From a virus, in the IMG/VR virus record IMGVR_UViG_3300021335_001271, positions 1 through 61,244 of that record: a DNA stretch of 61,244 bases; one strand, 5' to 3'. The notes beneath the pieces are model-generated. The model saw only the letters and a program-made list of their open reading frames with translations. It was not told where the DNA came from and did not search any database. A program made the position numbers and the translations under genes. This document shows, piece by piece, positions 1-8,309 of the stretch (position 1 is the stretch's first letter; each line of letters starts with the position of its first letter).

Positions 1-2
1 AC

Positions 3-695
3 TTTGTAGATAGTGTTGCACCTACACTAGAACGACTGTATATGACAGGTGGCGAACCTACACTTATACAAGCAAACCAATATGTGCTAGATAAACTTGT
101 AGAAACAGGTAATACAAAATGTCATGTTGCCTGGACTACAAATATGACCACATGGCCTGAAGGATTTTATGATAAACTGGATTTCTTTGATTCAAGCGAA
201 GTACAGATGAGCATAGACGGATATGGTGATCACAACATGTATATACGCTATCCTACAGATTGGAACAAGGTAGAAGAAAACTTTGCCAAAGCAATGACAT
301 TACCTACAAATGTAGAACTAAAAATATACTTTGTGTATCAAGCATGGAATGTGTTTGATGTTGCACCGTTGATCAAATGGTTAGAAAGCACACAAACAAG
401 ACGTGTTGATTTTGTTCCTATATTTTTAGAGCATCCAGATCAAATACACAGTTGCGTATGGCCTGACGATATTAAACACAAAGCACTCGACGATTTAAGA
501 ATGTTAAAAACACATATGCATAAAGATCCTGTTCAAAGAATCATTAACTACACACAGAATACCAATAAATATTCTGTAGAAAATATTAACAAAATGCGTC
601 AATTTATATCAATAAATGACAAATATAGAAAACACAAGTTTGGTGATGTGTTTCCGTTTTTAGATTATGTATTGGAAACTTCATGCAAGATATAA
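3..695 (+). CDS. Radical SAM enzyme, 5'-truncated by window edge
   Basis: The frame is open to the left edge, so the N-terminus with the expected CxxxCxxC iron-sulfur motif lies outside the window. The visible part starts with LERLYMTGGEPTL, whose GGEP motif binds the amino group of S-adenosylmethionine, followed by barrel-like strands (VQMSIDGYGDHN). The C-terminus (KHKFGDVFPFLDYV) resembles the twitch-type radical SAM proteins of marine T4-like phages. No SPASM cysteine cluster is visible in this part. Its end overlaps the next gene by 13 bases, so the two are translationally coupled. The substrate is unknown. Confidence 0.85.
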   Translation, partial: FVDSVAPTLERLYMTGGEPTLIQANQYVLDKLVETGNTKCHVAWTTNMTTWPEGFYDKLDFFDSSEVQMSIDGYGDHNMYIRYPTDWNKVEENFAKAMTLPTNVELKIYFVYQAWNVFDVAPLIKWLESTQTRRVDFVPIFLEHPDQIHSCVWPDDIKHKALDDLRMLKTHMHKDPVQRIINYTQNTNKYSVENINKMRQFISINDKYRKHKFGDVFPFLDYVLETSCKI

Positions 696-1675
696 AGGCT
701 ATTATTCCAGCCAAAGACAAATGGGTAAGTCTAGTATGGCAAGTTAATGACTGGTGTAACTTCCGTTGCACATATTGTAGTGAATGGAACTGGGCAGGAC
801 GCAACAAGAATGATAGTGACATTCCGCTAATTGTAAATACGCTAGAACGTATAATGTTACACTACAAAGCCAAAGGATACAAATATTTTAAACTGTATCT
901 CAGTGGTGGCGAACCTACGTTTTGGAAAGCATTAATTCCTGTTGTGGAAAAGTTTAGAGAACATGCAGAGTGGCCAGGCAGTTGTGTAGGTATTAACACC
1001 AACTTCAGCAAGCCGCTCAGTTGGTGGAAAGAAAACCATCACTTGTTTGAAGATATTGTTGCAAGTTATCATGCAGAGTGGAGTAAAGACGACAAGTATA
1101 TAGAAGTGTATAAGTTTTTACAAGACAAAAAAAATTATTTGTGCAGCAGAATAATGATGCATCACAATCATTTCCAACAGTGTATTGACTTTGGCAATAG
1201 AATCAAAGAAGAATGTGACAACTACATGATTGAGTATGCACCAGTGTATGATGAATTACGTCCTAGTACAGATCCATATCACTATGAAGAACAATGGCAA
1301 ATGGACTTTTTTAAAACAAACAGCACAGTGCAGCAGCAAAGCATTCCTATCAAGAAAGAGCCGAGCTATGCATGGGCAAAAACTTGGTTTCAAGATGATA
1401 CAATAGAACCTATCAACACCAATAGTATTATTACAGAAGGCAAAAACTTCTTTCAAGGTTGGCTTTGTAATATACACGAAAGTTTGCATATACACCCTAA
1501 CGGACGCATACAACAAGCAAGCTGTGGTGTAGGTCCTATTGTGGGTAACATTGTGCAAGGCGAGTTTAACACAACAATGAGTGACGGTGTGTGGTGTCCA
1601 AAGTCACATTGTCACTGTGCAGCAGATTTTAACATTAGTAAAGCAAGGCCAGAGTATGCAGACAAAATTAGATAA
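683..1675 (+). CDS. Radical SAM enzyme with C-terminal cysteine cluster
   Basis: This 330-aa protein has the radical SAM motif CNFRCTYC (Cys25, 29, 32), which holds the 4Fe-4S cluster that cleaves SAM, and GGEP at residues 75-78. The C-terminus has further cysteines (WLCNIH, ASCGVG, CPKSHCHC) in a SPASM/twitch-like arrangement that could hold auxiliary clusters. It sits between two other radical SAM genes, overlapping the first by 13 bases and the third by 20. SPASM enzymes commonly modify peptides or alcohol and sugar substrates; which applies here cannot be told. Confidence 0.9.
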   Translation: MQDIKAIIPAKDKWVSLVWQVNDWCNFRCTYCSEWNWAGRNKNDSDIPLIVNTLERIMLHYKAKGYKYFKLYLSGGEPTFWKALIPVVEKFREHAEWPGSCVGINTNFSKPLSWWKENHHLFEDIVASYHAEWSKDDKYIEVYKFLQDKKNYLCSRIMMHHNHFQQCIDFGNRIKEECDNYMIEYAPVYDELRPSTDPYHYEEQWQMDFFKTNSTVQQQSIPIKKEPSYAWAKTWFQDDTIEPINTNSIITEGKNFFQGWLCNIHESLHIHPNGRIQQASCGVGPIVGNIVQGEFNTTMSDGVWCPKSHCHCAADFNISKARPEYADKIR

Positions 1676-2993
1676 ATTACCAAAAAATTATTGCTATCTT
1701 GCTAACCAAGGATTTAGTAGTCATCCACATGGTCGTAGTCGTCCATGTTGCTTTAGTATGGTAGGTACAAATAGTTTTATGCCTGGTGTTAAAATTGACA
1801 ACATTCGTGAATGGGAACATCATAATAATAGTAACAGCGATACTTTAGCACAGTTTGTAAATGATCCTCAAATAAAAAAAATACGCAAGCAATTAATTAA
1901 CAATGAAGTGCCAGACGGGTGTCGCAGTTGCTTTGGTTTAGAAGAACAAGGTATCCGTAGTTTTAGACAAACGTGGAATGAAATATATGAAGATCATATA
2001 GACGAAACTCTACAACATTTGCAGCCAGACGGCACAATTGATCAAAAAGCAATTACCTATTTGGATATCAGTTTAGGGAATGTGTGCAACTTAAAATGTC
2101 GTAGTTGCAATCCTTGGGCAAGTCATAGATGGATAGAAGAAGGTCCTACAGTACCACACACTGATTGGGATGAAACAGCATATAAAATTGCAGAACTTAG
2201 CAGTAAGGACCCTTGGTTTGTACGTGCATTTGCAGAAGGTTATTTTGATGATGTATTGCCAAATGTGCGTGTGATTAATTTTGTTGGTGGCGAGCCGCTT
2301 GTGGTAGAAGAACACTATGCTTGGCTTGAACATATTATTGAACAAGGATGGAGCAAGAACATTGAGCTACATTATAATACAAATGCTACAACAATACCAG
2401 ATAGACTGCTAAACATTTGGGACAAGTTTCGTGGCGTAATATTAAGTCTAAGTATTGATGCTATTGGTGATCTTGCATATTATGTACGACATCCTAGCAA
2501 ATGGAAAATTGTAGAACGTAATGTGCAAAAATTAAAAGAGTTCAGTGCTACACGACACGGTGTTTTAGTTCATACACATGTCACACTGAGTGTATTAAAC
2601 ATTCATGATTTACCAAATATATTAGATTGGTGTAAAAAACAATATGATGAATGGCACTATACATGGGCTTGGGGTAACTTTGGATATCAAAATTGCCTAC
2701 CACATTTTAATATTGTAGAAAATCCATATAACATGCATTTGCGTAATTTGCCACAAGAACGCAAAGACTTGATGAATGAAATGCTAGAAGAACAGTATGA
2801 GAGATTTAAGTCAGCAGACTTGCCAGAGTGGGAACAATGGGCAGTGGAAAACATTATAGGTTTAAAAAATATAATTAATCAACAATCAGATGAAAATGGT
2901 TGGCAGCATTTTATCGACAATACACATGCCAGTGATAAATTTAGGAAACTGGACATACACAATTATATTCCTTGGATGAAGGAGTACTTTTGA
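1656..2993 (+). CDS. Twitch-domain radical SAM enzyme
   Basis: I chose the ATG at 1656 (445 aa) rather than an upstream GTG at 1581 that lies deep inside the previous gene. An N-terminal cysteine region (CC at 31-32, then CRSC at 89-92) precedes the radical SAM core with CNLKCRSC (Cys144, 148, 151) and GGEP at 211-214. This order, auxiliary cysteines before the SAM barrel, is typical of the twitch-domain radical SAM family common in marine myophages. The stop codon overlaps the TTG start of the next gene. The substrate is unknown. Confidence 0.9.
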   Translation: MQTKLDKLPKNYCYLANQGFSSHPHGRSRPCCFSMVGTNSFMPGVKIDNIREWEHHNNSNSDTLAQFVNDPQIKKIRKQLINNEVPDGCRSCFGLEEQGIRSFRQTWNEIYEDHIDETLQHLQPDGTIDQKAITYLDISLGNVCNLKCRSCNPWASHRWIEEGPTVPHTDWDETAYKIAELSSKDPWFVRAFAEGYFDDVLPNVRVINFVGGEPLVVEEHYAWLEHIIEQGWSKNIELHYNTNATTIPDRLLNIWDKFRGVILSLSIDAIGDLAYYVRHPSKWKIVERNVQKLKEFSATRHGVLVHTHVTLSVLNIHDLPNILDWCKKQYDEWHYTWAWGNFGYQNCLPHFNIVENPYNMHLRNLPQERKDLMNEMLEEQYERFKSADLPEWEQWAVENIIGLKNIINQQSDENGWQHFIDNTHASDKFRKLDIHNYIPWMKEYF

Positions 2994-3535
2994 AACTTGT
3001 TAGTTTTGGTGATGAATATACAAAAGATGTTGCAAACAACCTAGCAAATAGTTTAGGTTTTGAGTTTTGCGATTTGTCAAAACATGATACATGTAATCAA
3101 CAGATATTTAGAGATGTAATTGATTTTAGTGCTGACGATCTAAAAAATGTTTTTATACTAATAGGATGGACACACAGTAAAAGGTTAGAAATACATTGGA
3201 AAGAAACATTTACATATAGGCCAGATGTAAATGAATACATTGACAATGGTATTAATAGTTTGCATAGATTTGACGACATACTGTTCAACGATATTTTATT
3301 AACACAGCATTGGGCAAGCGAAGCATACACACTACAACAAGTTTTAACATCTAAGAATACGAAATATTACATGTATAACACACAAGACTGCATGTACTAT
3401 AATGAAAAAACAAAACATTATATAGATAGCTTGTGTAGAGTACATTATCATAATCCTGTGAATTTACAAAGCAGTATCAAATATCAAAAAGAGGATTTTT
3501 TACTGGGTAAAATTCATGCAGGAGGTATATTATGA
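2990..3535 (+). CDS. Degenerate SGNH-hydrolase-like protein
   Basis: I placed the start at the TTG at 2990, which overlaps the TGA stop of the previous gene (TTGA) and has an AAGGAG ribosome-binding site five bases upstream. This start also aligns the protein (MKLVSFG) with its neighbour at 3532 (MKYLVAFG). The 181-aa product shares with its two paralogues a W-T-[SH] segment followed by R-x-E (GWTHSKRLEI). The nucleophile position is SFGDEYT, where the paralogue has AFGCSHT, so the catalytic Ser appears lost. No C-terminal DxxH-like block is visible. It may be a non-catalytic partner. Confidence 0.7.
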   Translation: MKLVSFGDEYTKDVANNLANSLGFEFCDLSKHDTCNQQIFRDVIDFSADDLKNVFILIGWTHSKRLEIHWKETFTYRPDVNEYIDNGINSLHRFDDILFNDILLTQHWASEAYTLQQVLTSKNTKYYMYNTQDCMYYNEKTKHYIDSLCRVHYHNPVNLQSSIKYQKEDFLLGKIHAGGIL

Positions 3536-4257
3536 AATATCTTGTTGCATTTGGTTGTAGTCATACCAACGGTAGTATGCTTGATGGCACAGCAGGTAGC
3601 AGTTACGAAAATACACAAAGATCGTTTGGTGGCATATTGGCTAAACGTCATGGATACAAATTTTACAATATTAGCAAGCCGGGCGGCAGTAATGCATATA
3701 TTCATAGATGTGTTGTTGAATACATAACTCATTACATGGATAAAGATACGCCTCAACTGTTCCTAATCAATTGGACCAGCAGACCACGCATGGAATATAG
3801 ATATCCCGAAGATACTCATGTGCATGATACCTACGGTGATTTTGTAGATAAAAAGTCTGTGCCTTTTACTGTGGGCAGCAATCCTAGTTTATTTCATGAT
3901 AATAGATACGGACAATTACAAACATATTCGCCGTATTTTTTAGATCCTGATATCAACAGTATGAGATGGGCTACTTGGGCTTATGGACTACAGTGTATGC
4001 TAGATCATATGCGTATTCCATACTTGATGACAAATACTTGCGAAGGTATGCCTGTTATACCAGGTAATGAAAAAATTGTAGATAAACTAAATTTACAAAA
4101 GTACATAGATCCTTTTGATTATAATCAATGCATGTTAGGTTATCTCACTGCAAAAGGATATAAAAAAACAACGTGTTGGCATTTTAGAGAAGATGGGCAT
4201 TTAGCATGGGCAAAAAAACTTGATAAACACTTGAAGGAGTTAGGTTATGTTGAATAG
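3532..4257 (+). CDS. SGNH/GDSL-family hydrolase-like protein
   Basis: This 241-aa protein opens with MKYLVAFGCSHTNG, where GCSHTNG fits the block I nucleophile motif of SGNH esterases and acyl hydrolases. PGGSNAYI resembles the Gly/Asn blocks, and REDGHLAWA near the C-terminus supplies a plausible DxxH-type catalytic His. It carries NWTSRPRMEYR, a segment conserved in its two paralogues in this cluster. It has a GGAGG ribosome-binding site and overlaps its neighbours by 4 and 11 bases. Likely chemistry is ester or acyl hydrolysis or transfer; the substrate is unknown. Confidence 0.75.
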   Translation: MKYLVAFGCSHTNGSMLDGTAGSSYENTQRSFGGILAKRHGYKFYNISKPGGSNAYIHRCVVEYITHYMDKDTPQLFLINWTSRPRMEYRYPEDTHVHDTYGDFVDKKSVPFTVGSNPSLFHDNRYGQLQTYSPYFLDPDINSMRWATWAYGLQCMLDHMRIPYLMTNTCEGMPVIPGNEKIVDKLNLQKYIDPFDYNQCMLGYLTAKGYKKTTCWHFREDGHLAWAKKLDKHLKELGYVE

Positions 4258-5230
4258 ATATATTATAAATGAAAAGTTTAGATACAAAACAAACGACTTT
4301 AACTTTAGACTAGGGTTTTTGGAAGAAACAACTGTAAATAGGCAAGTATTATTCACAAGAATAGATCATTGGAAAAATGTGTTGTTGAGATATTGCGGAG
4401 TACATGCAGGGCAGTCGTTAATGATACATATGAATCAAAACAGTCTTGATGTTTTTGCAATTTATTTTGCAGCAATAGAATGTGATATAAATCTAGTGGA
4501 TTGCAACCCAGATATTATAATTCATAATCTAGCTGATACAGAACTTGAAACACTGCAATTTAACAAGACAAAAAATTATAATTATTTTGACTTAGCTGAT
4601 ATAAAATTCACAGGAAACATCGATTATCAACAACAGGGAACGGCAACTGTTTATGGCAGTATTCAAAACGACTTGCCAAACAAAGTCGATGTAAATGGAA
4701 ATGTTTTACATACCAAATATAAAAATAGCATGTTATTCAAAAATTTCTTTTTACCCAGTCTAAATCAAAAAGTAGAAGCGCACTTTGCTTTAGGATACAA
4801 TGATTTAAATTTAGGATTAGATAAAATTGCCCATATTGTACAGAAATGTGCGATAGATTGTATAGTACTTCCTCATATTCAAGCAGTTTGTGTTTTACAA
4901 AATTGTTGTTCTAAAAGGAATATAGATACATCAAATTTAAAAATATTTTATGCGCAAAACGACTATCTAGTACAAAATAACAATGTTGATTATATCGATC
5001 AGTACAGTGATATCCCCGAAATGTTTCATTTAAATGGAAAGATATTACAAGACAATGAAAAATTATATTTTCAATTTTTTTCAAAAACAGATCCAGCAGT
5101 AGCACAAGTAAAAATTAATTCTATAAATTCATACTTGAAAAAGAAATATGATAAAACTATTTACAAATGGGATGTGCTGGATGCCATGCTCGATTTAGAA
5201 GACACATTGGTAATGTTTAGGAATTTGTAA
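4247..5230 (+). CDS. Divergent ANL-superfamily (AMP-binding-like) protein
   Basis: This 327-aa protein is not an obvious family member. Residues 35-85 (DHWKNVLLRYCGVHAGQ, then LMIHMNQNSLDVFAIYFAAI, then NLVDCNPD) follow the N-terminal pattern of acyl- and aryl-CoA ligases and adenylation domains, where a residue run like LGVxxGDxV is followed by N-x-x-x-F-x-x-x-Y-x-A-x-x-x-G. A later HTKYKNS and FFLPSL stretch looks like the tH-x-x-L region. The P-loop-like TSGTTGxPK motif is not preserved, and the C-terminal domain is absent. It lies between SGNH-like genes. I infer a degenerate or specialised adenylating or acyl-binding protein. Confidence 0.45.
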   Translation: MLNRYIINEKFRYKTNDFNFRLGFLEETTVNRQVLFTRIDHWKNVLLRYCGVHAGQSLMIHMNQNSLDVFAIYFAAIECDINLVDCNPDIIIHNLADTELETLQFNKTKNYNYFDLADIKFTGNIDYQQQGTATVYGSIQNDLPNKVDVNGNVLHTKYKNSMLFKNFFLPSLNQKVEAHFALGYNDLNLGLDKIAHIVQKCAIDCIVLPHIQAVCVLQNCCSKRNIDTSNLKIFYAQNDYLVQNNNVDYIDQYSDIPEMFHLNGKILQDNEKLYFQFFSKTDPAVAQVKINSINSYLKKKYDKTIYKWDVLDAMLDLEDTLVMFRNL

Positions 5231-6003
5231 TGCGAGTAGTATATAGCGACGGATGCAGTTTAATGGCAGGCGCAGAACATGAATCATGGCTTGTAAATTC
5301 AGACACAGGTTATGAGGAATGTGATACTACATGGAGTGCTGTTTTACAAAAAAGATATTTTCCTGATGCAGAATTTATGAGCAGAGCCGCTACAGCAACT
5401 AGTAATTTTAGTATAGCAAGAAGAACTCTTCACTATGTAAATGAATTGTTAAAGGAATATGATGCAAGTGATATACTTGTGTGTATAATGTGGACCAGCA
5501 TTTATAGAAAAGAATTTAGAACTAGCAAAGGCTATTTTAGCACTCTTCCTACTGACAATTCAGTAAGTTTTAAACAAAAGCCAGCAGGCGAAATTATGGA
5601 TTATAATTTAAGAAAAAATATACTTAAAGAACATAATCTTTACAACTTGGCAGATGCATATTATAGAGCACTTAATCAACCTATAAATTTTACTTTGGAT
5701 AGTATGTCACAGATTGAATATGTAAATCTATTTTTACAAAAACATGAGATAAAATCTATCCAGTGTCATGGCTTTGGTGAACACTTTTATCATTTGCAGC
5801 AAGATTCAGATGCATATTTGCAAAGTATGGCAGATCGCATAAAAAGTTTTAACATATATTACATTAATAAACGTCCGCCGCAAGGTTTTAACGAATGGGC
5901 AAATGGCTCATTCAAACTAGGGCCAGGACTACACCCATTAGAAGGCGCACACGAAATGTGGGCAAACTTGTTGGCAAAAAAATACTTGACAAGCATTACA
6001 TAA
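5230..6003 (+). CDS. SGNH-hydrolase-like protein, third paralogue
   Basis: This 257-aa protein begins MRVVYSDGCSLMAG, matching the nucleophile block of the neighbour at 3532, and repeats the shared WTSIYRKEFR segment. The C-terminal HPLEGAHEMWANLL offers a candidate catalytic His. The ATG overlaps the TAA stop of the previous gene (TAATG), making it the last member of the coupled chain that starts before the window. The function is inferred as an esterase or acyltransferase of unknown substrate. Confidence 0.65.
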   Translation: MRVVYSDGCSLMAGAEHESWLVNSDTGYEECDTTWSAVLQKRYFPDAEFMSRAATATSNFSIARRTLHYVNELLKEYDASDILVCIMWTSIYRKEFRTSKGYFSTLPTDNSVSFKQKPAGEIMDYNLRKNILKEHNLYNLADAYYRALNQPINFTLDSMSQIEYVNLFLQKHEIKSIQCHGFGEHFYHLQQDSDAYLQSMADRIKSFNIYYINKRPPQGFNEWANGSFKLGPGLHPLEGAHEMWANLLAKKYLTSIT

Positions 6004-6014
6004 TTTGCTATAAC
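5986..6014 (+). promoter_or_regulatory. Sigma-70 type early promoter
   Basis: TTGACA (5986-5991), 17-base spacer, TATAAC (6009-6014). It lies over the end of the preceding gene and drives the metallophosphoesterase gene. Confidence 0.8.
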
Positions 6015-6032
6015 AAACTATAGGAGGGCAAT

Positions 6033-6554
6033 ATGGCAAACACTTGGGTTATAAGCGACACACATTTTAGACACGCAGCAATCTTGACGTTCAAGGACTA
6101 TGCTGGCAAACCACCTAGAGCAGGATTTGACAGTGTAGAGCAAATGGATGAATGCATGATGGACAACTGGAATGACATGATCAAGCCAGAAGACACTGTG
6201 TATCACTTGGGTGATGTGTTGTTTGGTGAAAACAAGTTAGACTGGATGTTACAAAACTTCAAGAAGTTGCCTGGCAAAAAATATCTTATACTTGGCAACC
6301 ACGACAATCCTAAGTTTATGGGCATGTTCTTCAAACAAATCATGTTATGGAAAGACTTTAATGGATTGATTCTAAGTCATACTCCTTTGCATCCTAGCAC
6401 ATTAGACGAGTCACACAGATTTGGTGATGGAAAGGTTCTTAACGTGCATGGACACATACACAGCAACCCTTCGCCTGAAGGTCCATACAAATGTGTATGT
6501 GTTGAGCAAACTGATTACAAACCAGTTAATTTGGATGAGTTGAGAAATGCTTGA
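6033..6554 (+). CDS. Calcineurin-like metallophosphoesterase
   Basis: This 173-aa protein has the full metallophosphoesterase motif set: DTH near residue 9, GDV around 61, GNHD near 89, SHTPLH and GHIH. These ligate the two metal ions used to hydrolyse phosphomono- or diesters. It is preceded by a strong promoter and an AGGAGGG ribosome-binding site, so it is probably early. Its small size is typical of phage enzymes of this fold. Whether the substrate is a cyclic nucleotide, dinucleotide or nucleic-acid end is not evident. It overlaps the next gene by eight bases. Confidence 0.9.
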   Translation: MANTWVISDTHFRHAAILTFKDYAGKPPRAGFDSVEQMDECMMDNWNDMIKPEDTVYHLGDVLFGENKLDWMLQNFKKLPGKKYLILGNHDNPKFMGMFFKQIMLWKDFNGLILSHTPLHPSTLDESHRFGDGKVLNVHGHIHSNPSPEGPYKCVCVEQTDYKPVNLDELRNA

Positions 6555-6867
6555 TGATCACGCAGCAAAACTATTTGCAAAAAATATCAATATGATGGTG
6601 CCGTGGTATCTCATGGCATCATACGCTTACTACAAACAAGATGATGCTATCTTTTCAGACGGCTTCTTTGACGAAATGGGCAAAACAATGTTGGCCTGTT
6701 GGGATGACATTGAGCACTTCCACAAAGAATATATCACCAAAGGCGATTTGGAAGCAGGCACTTTCCTAGGCGAGTATCCGAGTCGTGTAGAAGGTGGGTT
6801 GGCAAGTTTGCGTGAAGCATACTTTACAAAAAGTGGAACGGTTCGAAAAAAGCCCAAATTAACTTGA
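6547..6867 (+). CDS. DNA ligase LigA-related small protein
   Basis: This 106-aa protein contains YAYYKQDDAIFSDGFFDEM, which matches the YYxxDxPxISDxEYDxL signature of domain Ia of NAD-dependent DNA ligase, the part that binds nicotinamide mononucleotide. The adenylation domain, with its catalytic Lys, is absent. Stand-alone proteins of this kind occur in T4-like marine phages. A ligase-accessory or NAD-related role is speculative. Confidence 0.7.
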   Translation: MLDDHAAKLFAKNINMMVPWYLMASYAYYKQDDAIFSDGFFDEMGKTMLACWDDIEHFHKEYITKGDLEAGTFLGEYPSRVEGGLASLREAYFTKSGTVRKKPKLT

Positions 6868-6892
6868 CTTTTACACTTCAATCATATATAGT
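6864..6892 (+). promoter_or_regulatory. Sigma-70 type early promoter nested on a stop codon
   Basis: TTGACT (6864-6869), 17-base spacer, TATAGT (6887-6892). The TGA stop of the preceding gene (6865-6867) lies within the -35 hexamer. Confidence 0.8.
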
Positions 6893-6915
6893 ACAATAAA
6901 GCATAGGAGAACACA

Positions 6916-7116
6916 ATGTCTAAGTATGGTCCTAAAGTTTATGCTAGTGATTTTATAAAAACAAAAAATCATTGGGCAGTTGGTGTAATTTGGAATGCAG
7001 AAGGCAGCAAGGGTACTTATAATATTGAAATGAAAGATAATGGATTTACTTGTGATTGTCCAGCGTTCAAAAAATGCAAACACATAAAAGCAGTTGAGGA
7101 GGGCTTTAATGGCTAG
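6916..7116 (+). CDS. SWIM-type zinc-finger mini-protein
   Basis: This 66-aa protein ends with CDCPAFKKCKHIKAV, which fits the SWIM zinc-binding pattern CxCx(n)CxH. SWIM domains mediate nucleic-acid or protein binding and normally sit inside larger proteins, such as helicase or recombination partners; here the motif is almost the whole gene. It follows its own promoter and an AGGAG ribosome-binding site, and overlaps the next gene by eight bases. The partner is unknown. Confidence 0.7.
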   Translation: MSKYGPKVYASDFIKTKNHWAVGVIWNAEGSKGTYNIEMKDNGFTCDCPAFKKCKHIKAVEEGFNG

Positions 7117-8302
7117 AGCAAGCAAAGTATCAGCAAAACCTAAAAAGAAAACAGTTCGTTTAAAGCGTAGGGCAAGCCTTTGGGAACTAATGCCAACTAA
7201 CAAAGGTTGGCTTGGAGCTCACTATTATGTGCATTATGAAATCGAATCAAAGGATTGGCTCAATGTATGCAAAAACTATATTAAAAAGAAATACGACAAG
7301 AAGATTGTTGCTGCTATTAATAAGCTACCAGACTGGAAGGTTGGCGGGAAGAGCCATTATGCACTTGCTGCTTATTGTGAGGAACATCACCCGCATTTGA
7401 TTCCAGACTATTATGCAGGTAAATTTGATAAATGGGTAATGGGTTTGGCAGAAGAAGGTGCGAAAGTTGTAGAGCAAAAGAAAGCAGAAGAAAAAGAAAA
7501 AAAGAATGTGTATGTGCCAAGCATACAAGAACGTATTCGTGATCAAGCAATTGAAGCATGTGATGCTATTGAGGAATGGCTTGATGGATTTATTACAAAC
7601 AAAAAAGATTTTAATCCTAAAGGATTTGATTTTGTTAGCCATTTTGCAAAATATAAAGTTAGTCAAGCTCATGCAAGAAAAATCAAAGGATTGTATGCAG
7701 GAGAACTTGAAGAAGCAAGACTGATACAAAATCTTCCTACTCCAGGTGAAATCAAACGTTGCAAAGACGAGCGTGAAGCTGATATGATGCAACAGTTACG
7801 TGAAGGATACGGACACCTAACCAAGAAAGATACCAAAACATATTTGGAAGCATTAGAGACGCTACACGGTGCTTGTGACGTTGTTATAGATGCCGCTAAA
7901 GCAAGTCGTAAGCCTCGTGCAAAGAAAGCACCAAGTAAAGAAAAATTGATTGCAAAACTAAAGTATCTTGAGCGTGATGATAAACTACAATTGGTTAGTG
8001 TTAATCCACTTGAAATTATTGATGCTAAAGAAGTCTGGGTGTATAATATTAAAACACGCAAGTTAGGAAAATATGTTGCAGCAGATCATGCAACTATACA
8101 AGTGAAAGGTGCCGGATTACAATTTTATGACGAAAAAACCAGCATTCAAAAAACACTGCGTAAGCCAAACGAAACACTCAAAGAGTTTAAGAAAGCAGGT
8201 AAGGTTGCCCTTCGCAAGTTTATGGATGATATTAAGACTACAGATATCAAACTAAACGGGCGTTTAAATAGTGATACTATTATACTCAAGTGTGTGAAAT
8301 AA
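7109..8302 (+). CDS. Conserved phage protein, basic and lysine-rich
   Basis: I chose the ATG at 7109 because GAGGAGGG lies just upstream; a TTG at 7094 is less likely. The 397-aa product has a basic N-terminus (KPKKKTVRLKRR), a charged coiled-coil-like stretch around residues 125-145 (EEKEKKN), and a C-terminal segment (ISVNP/ VYNIKTRKLGKY-like, then KTLRKP) that I recognise as conserved in T4-like cyanophage hypotheticals. No enzyme motif is evident. Early expression is likely from the promoter at 6864. Confidence 0.7.
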   Translation: MARASKVSAKPKKKTVRLKRRASLWELMPTNKGWLGAHYYVHYEIESKDWLNVCKNYIKKKYDKKIVAAINKLPDWKVGGKSHYALAAYCEEHHPHLIPDYYAGKFDKWVMGLAEEGAKVVEQKKAEEKEKKNVYVPSIQERIRDQAIEACDAIEEWLDGFITNKKDFNPKGFDFVSHFAKYKVSQAHARKIKGLYAGELEEARLIQNLPTPGEIKRCKDEREADMMQQLREGYGHLTKKDTKTYLEALETLHGACDVVIDAAKASRKPRAKKAPSKEKLIAKLKYLERDDKLQLVSVNPLEIIDAKEVWVYNIKTRKLGKYVAADHATIQVKGAGLQFYDEKTSIQKTLRKPNETLKEFKKAGKVALRKFMDDIKTTDIKLNGRLNSDTIILKCVK

Positions 8303-8305
8303 ATA
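8299..8305 (+). promoter_or_regulatory. T4-type late promoter box ATAAATA
   Basis: ATAAATA overlaps the TAA stop of the preceding gene (8300-8302) and ends four bases before the ATG at 8310, so the transcript would start at or next to the start codon. Confidence 0.55.
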
Positions 8306-8309
8306 TATT

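Noticed and set aside
1581-1655. N-terminal extension of the third radical SAM protein from GTG 1581
   Set aside because: It lies entirely inside the previous gene, and the ATG at 1656 fits the family start better.
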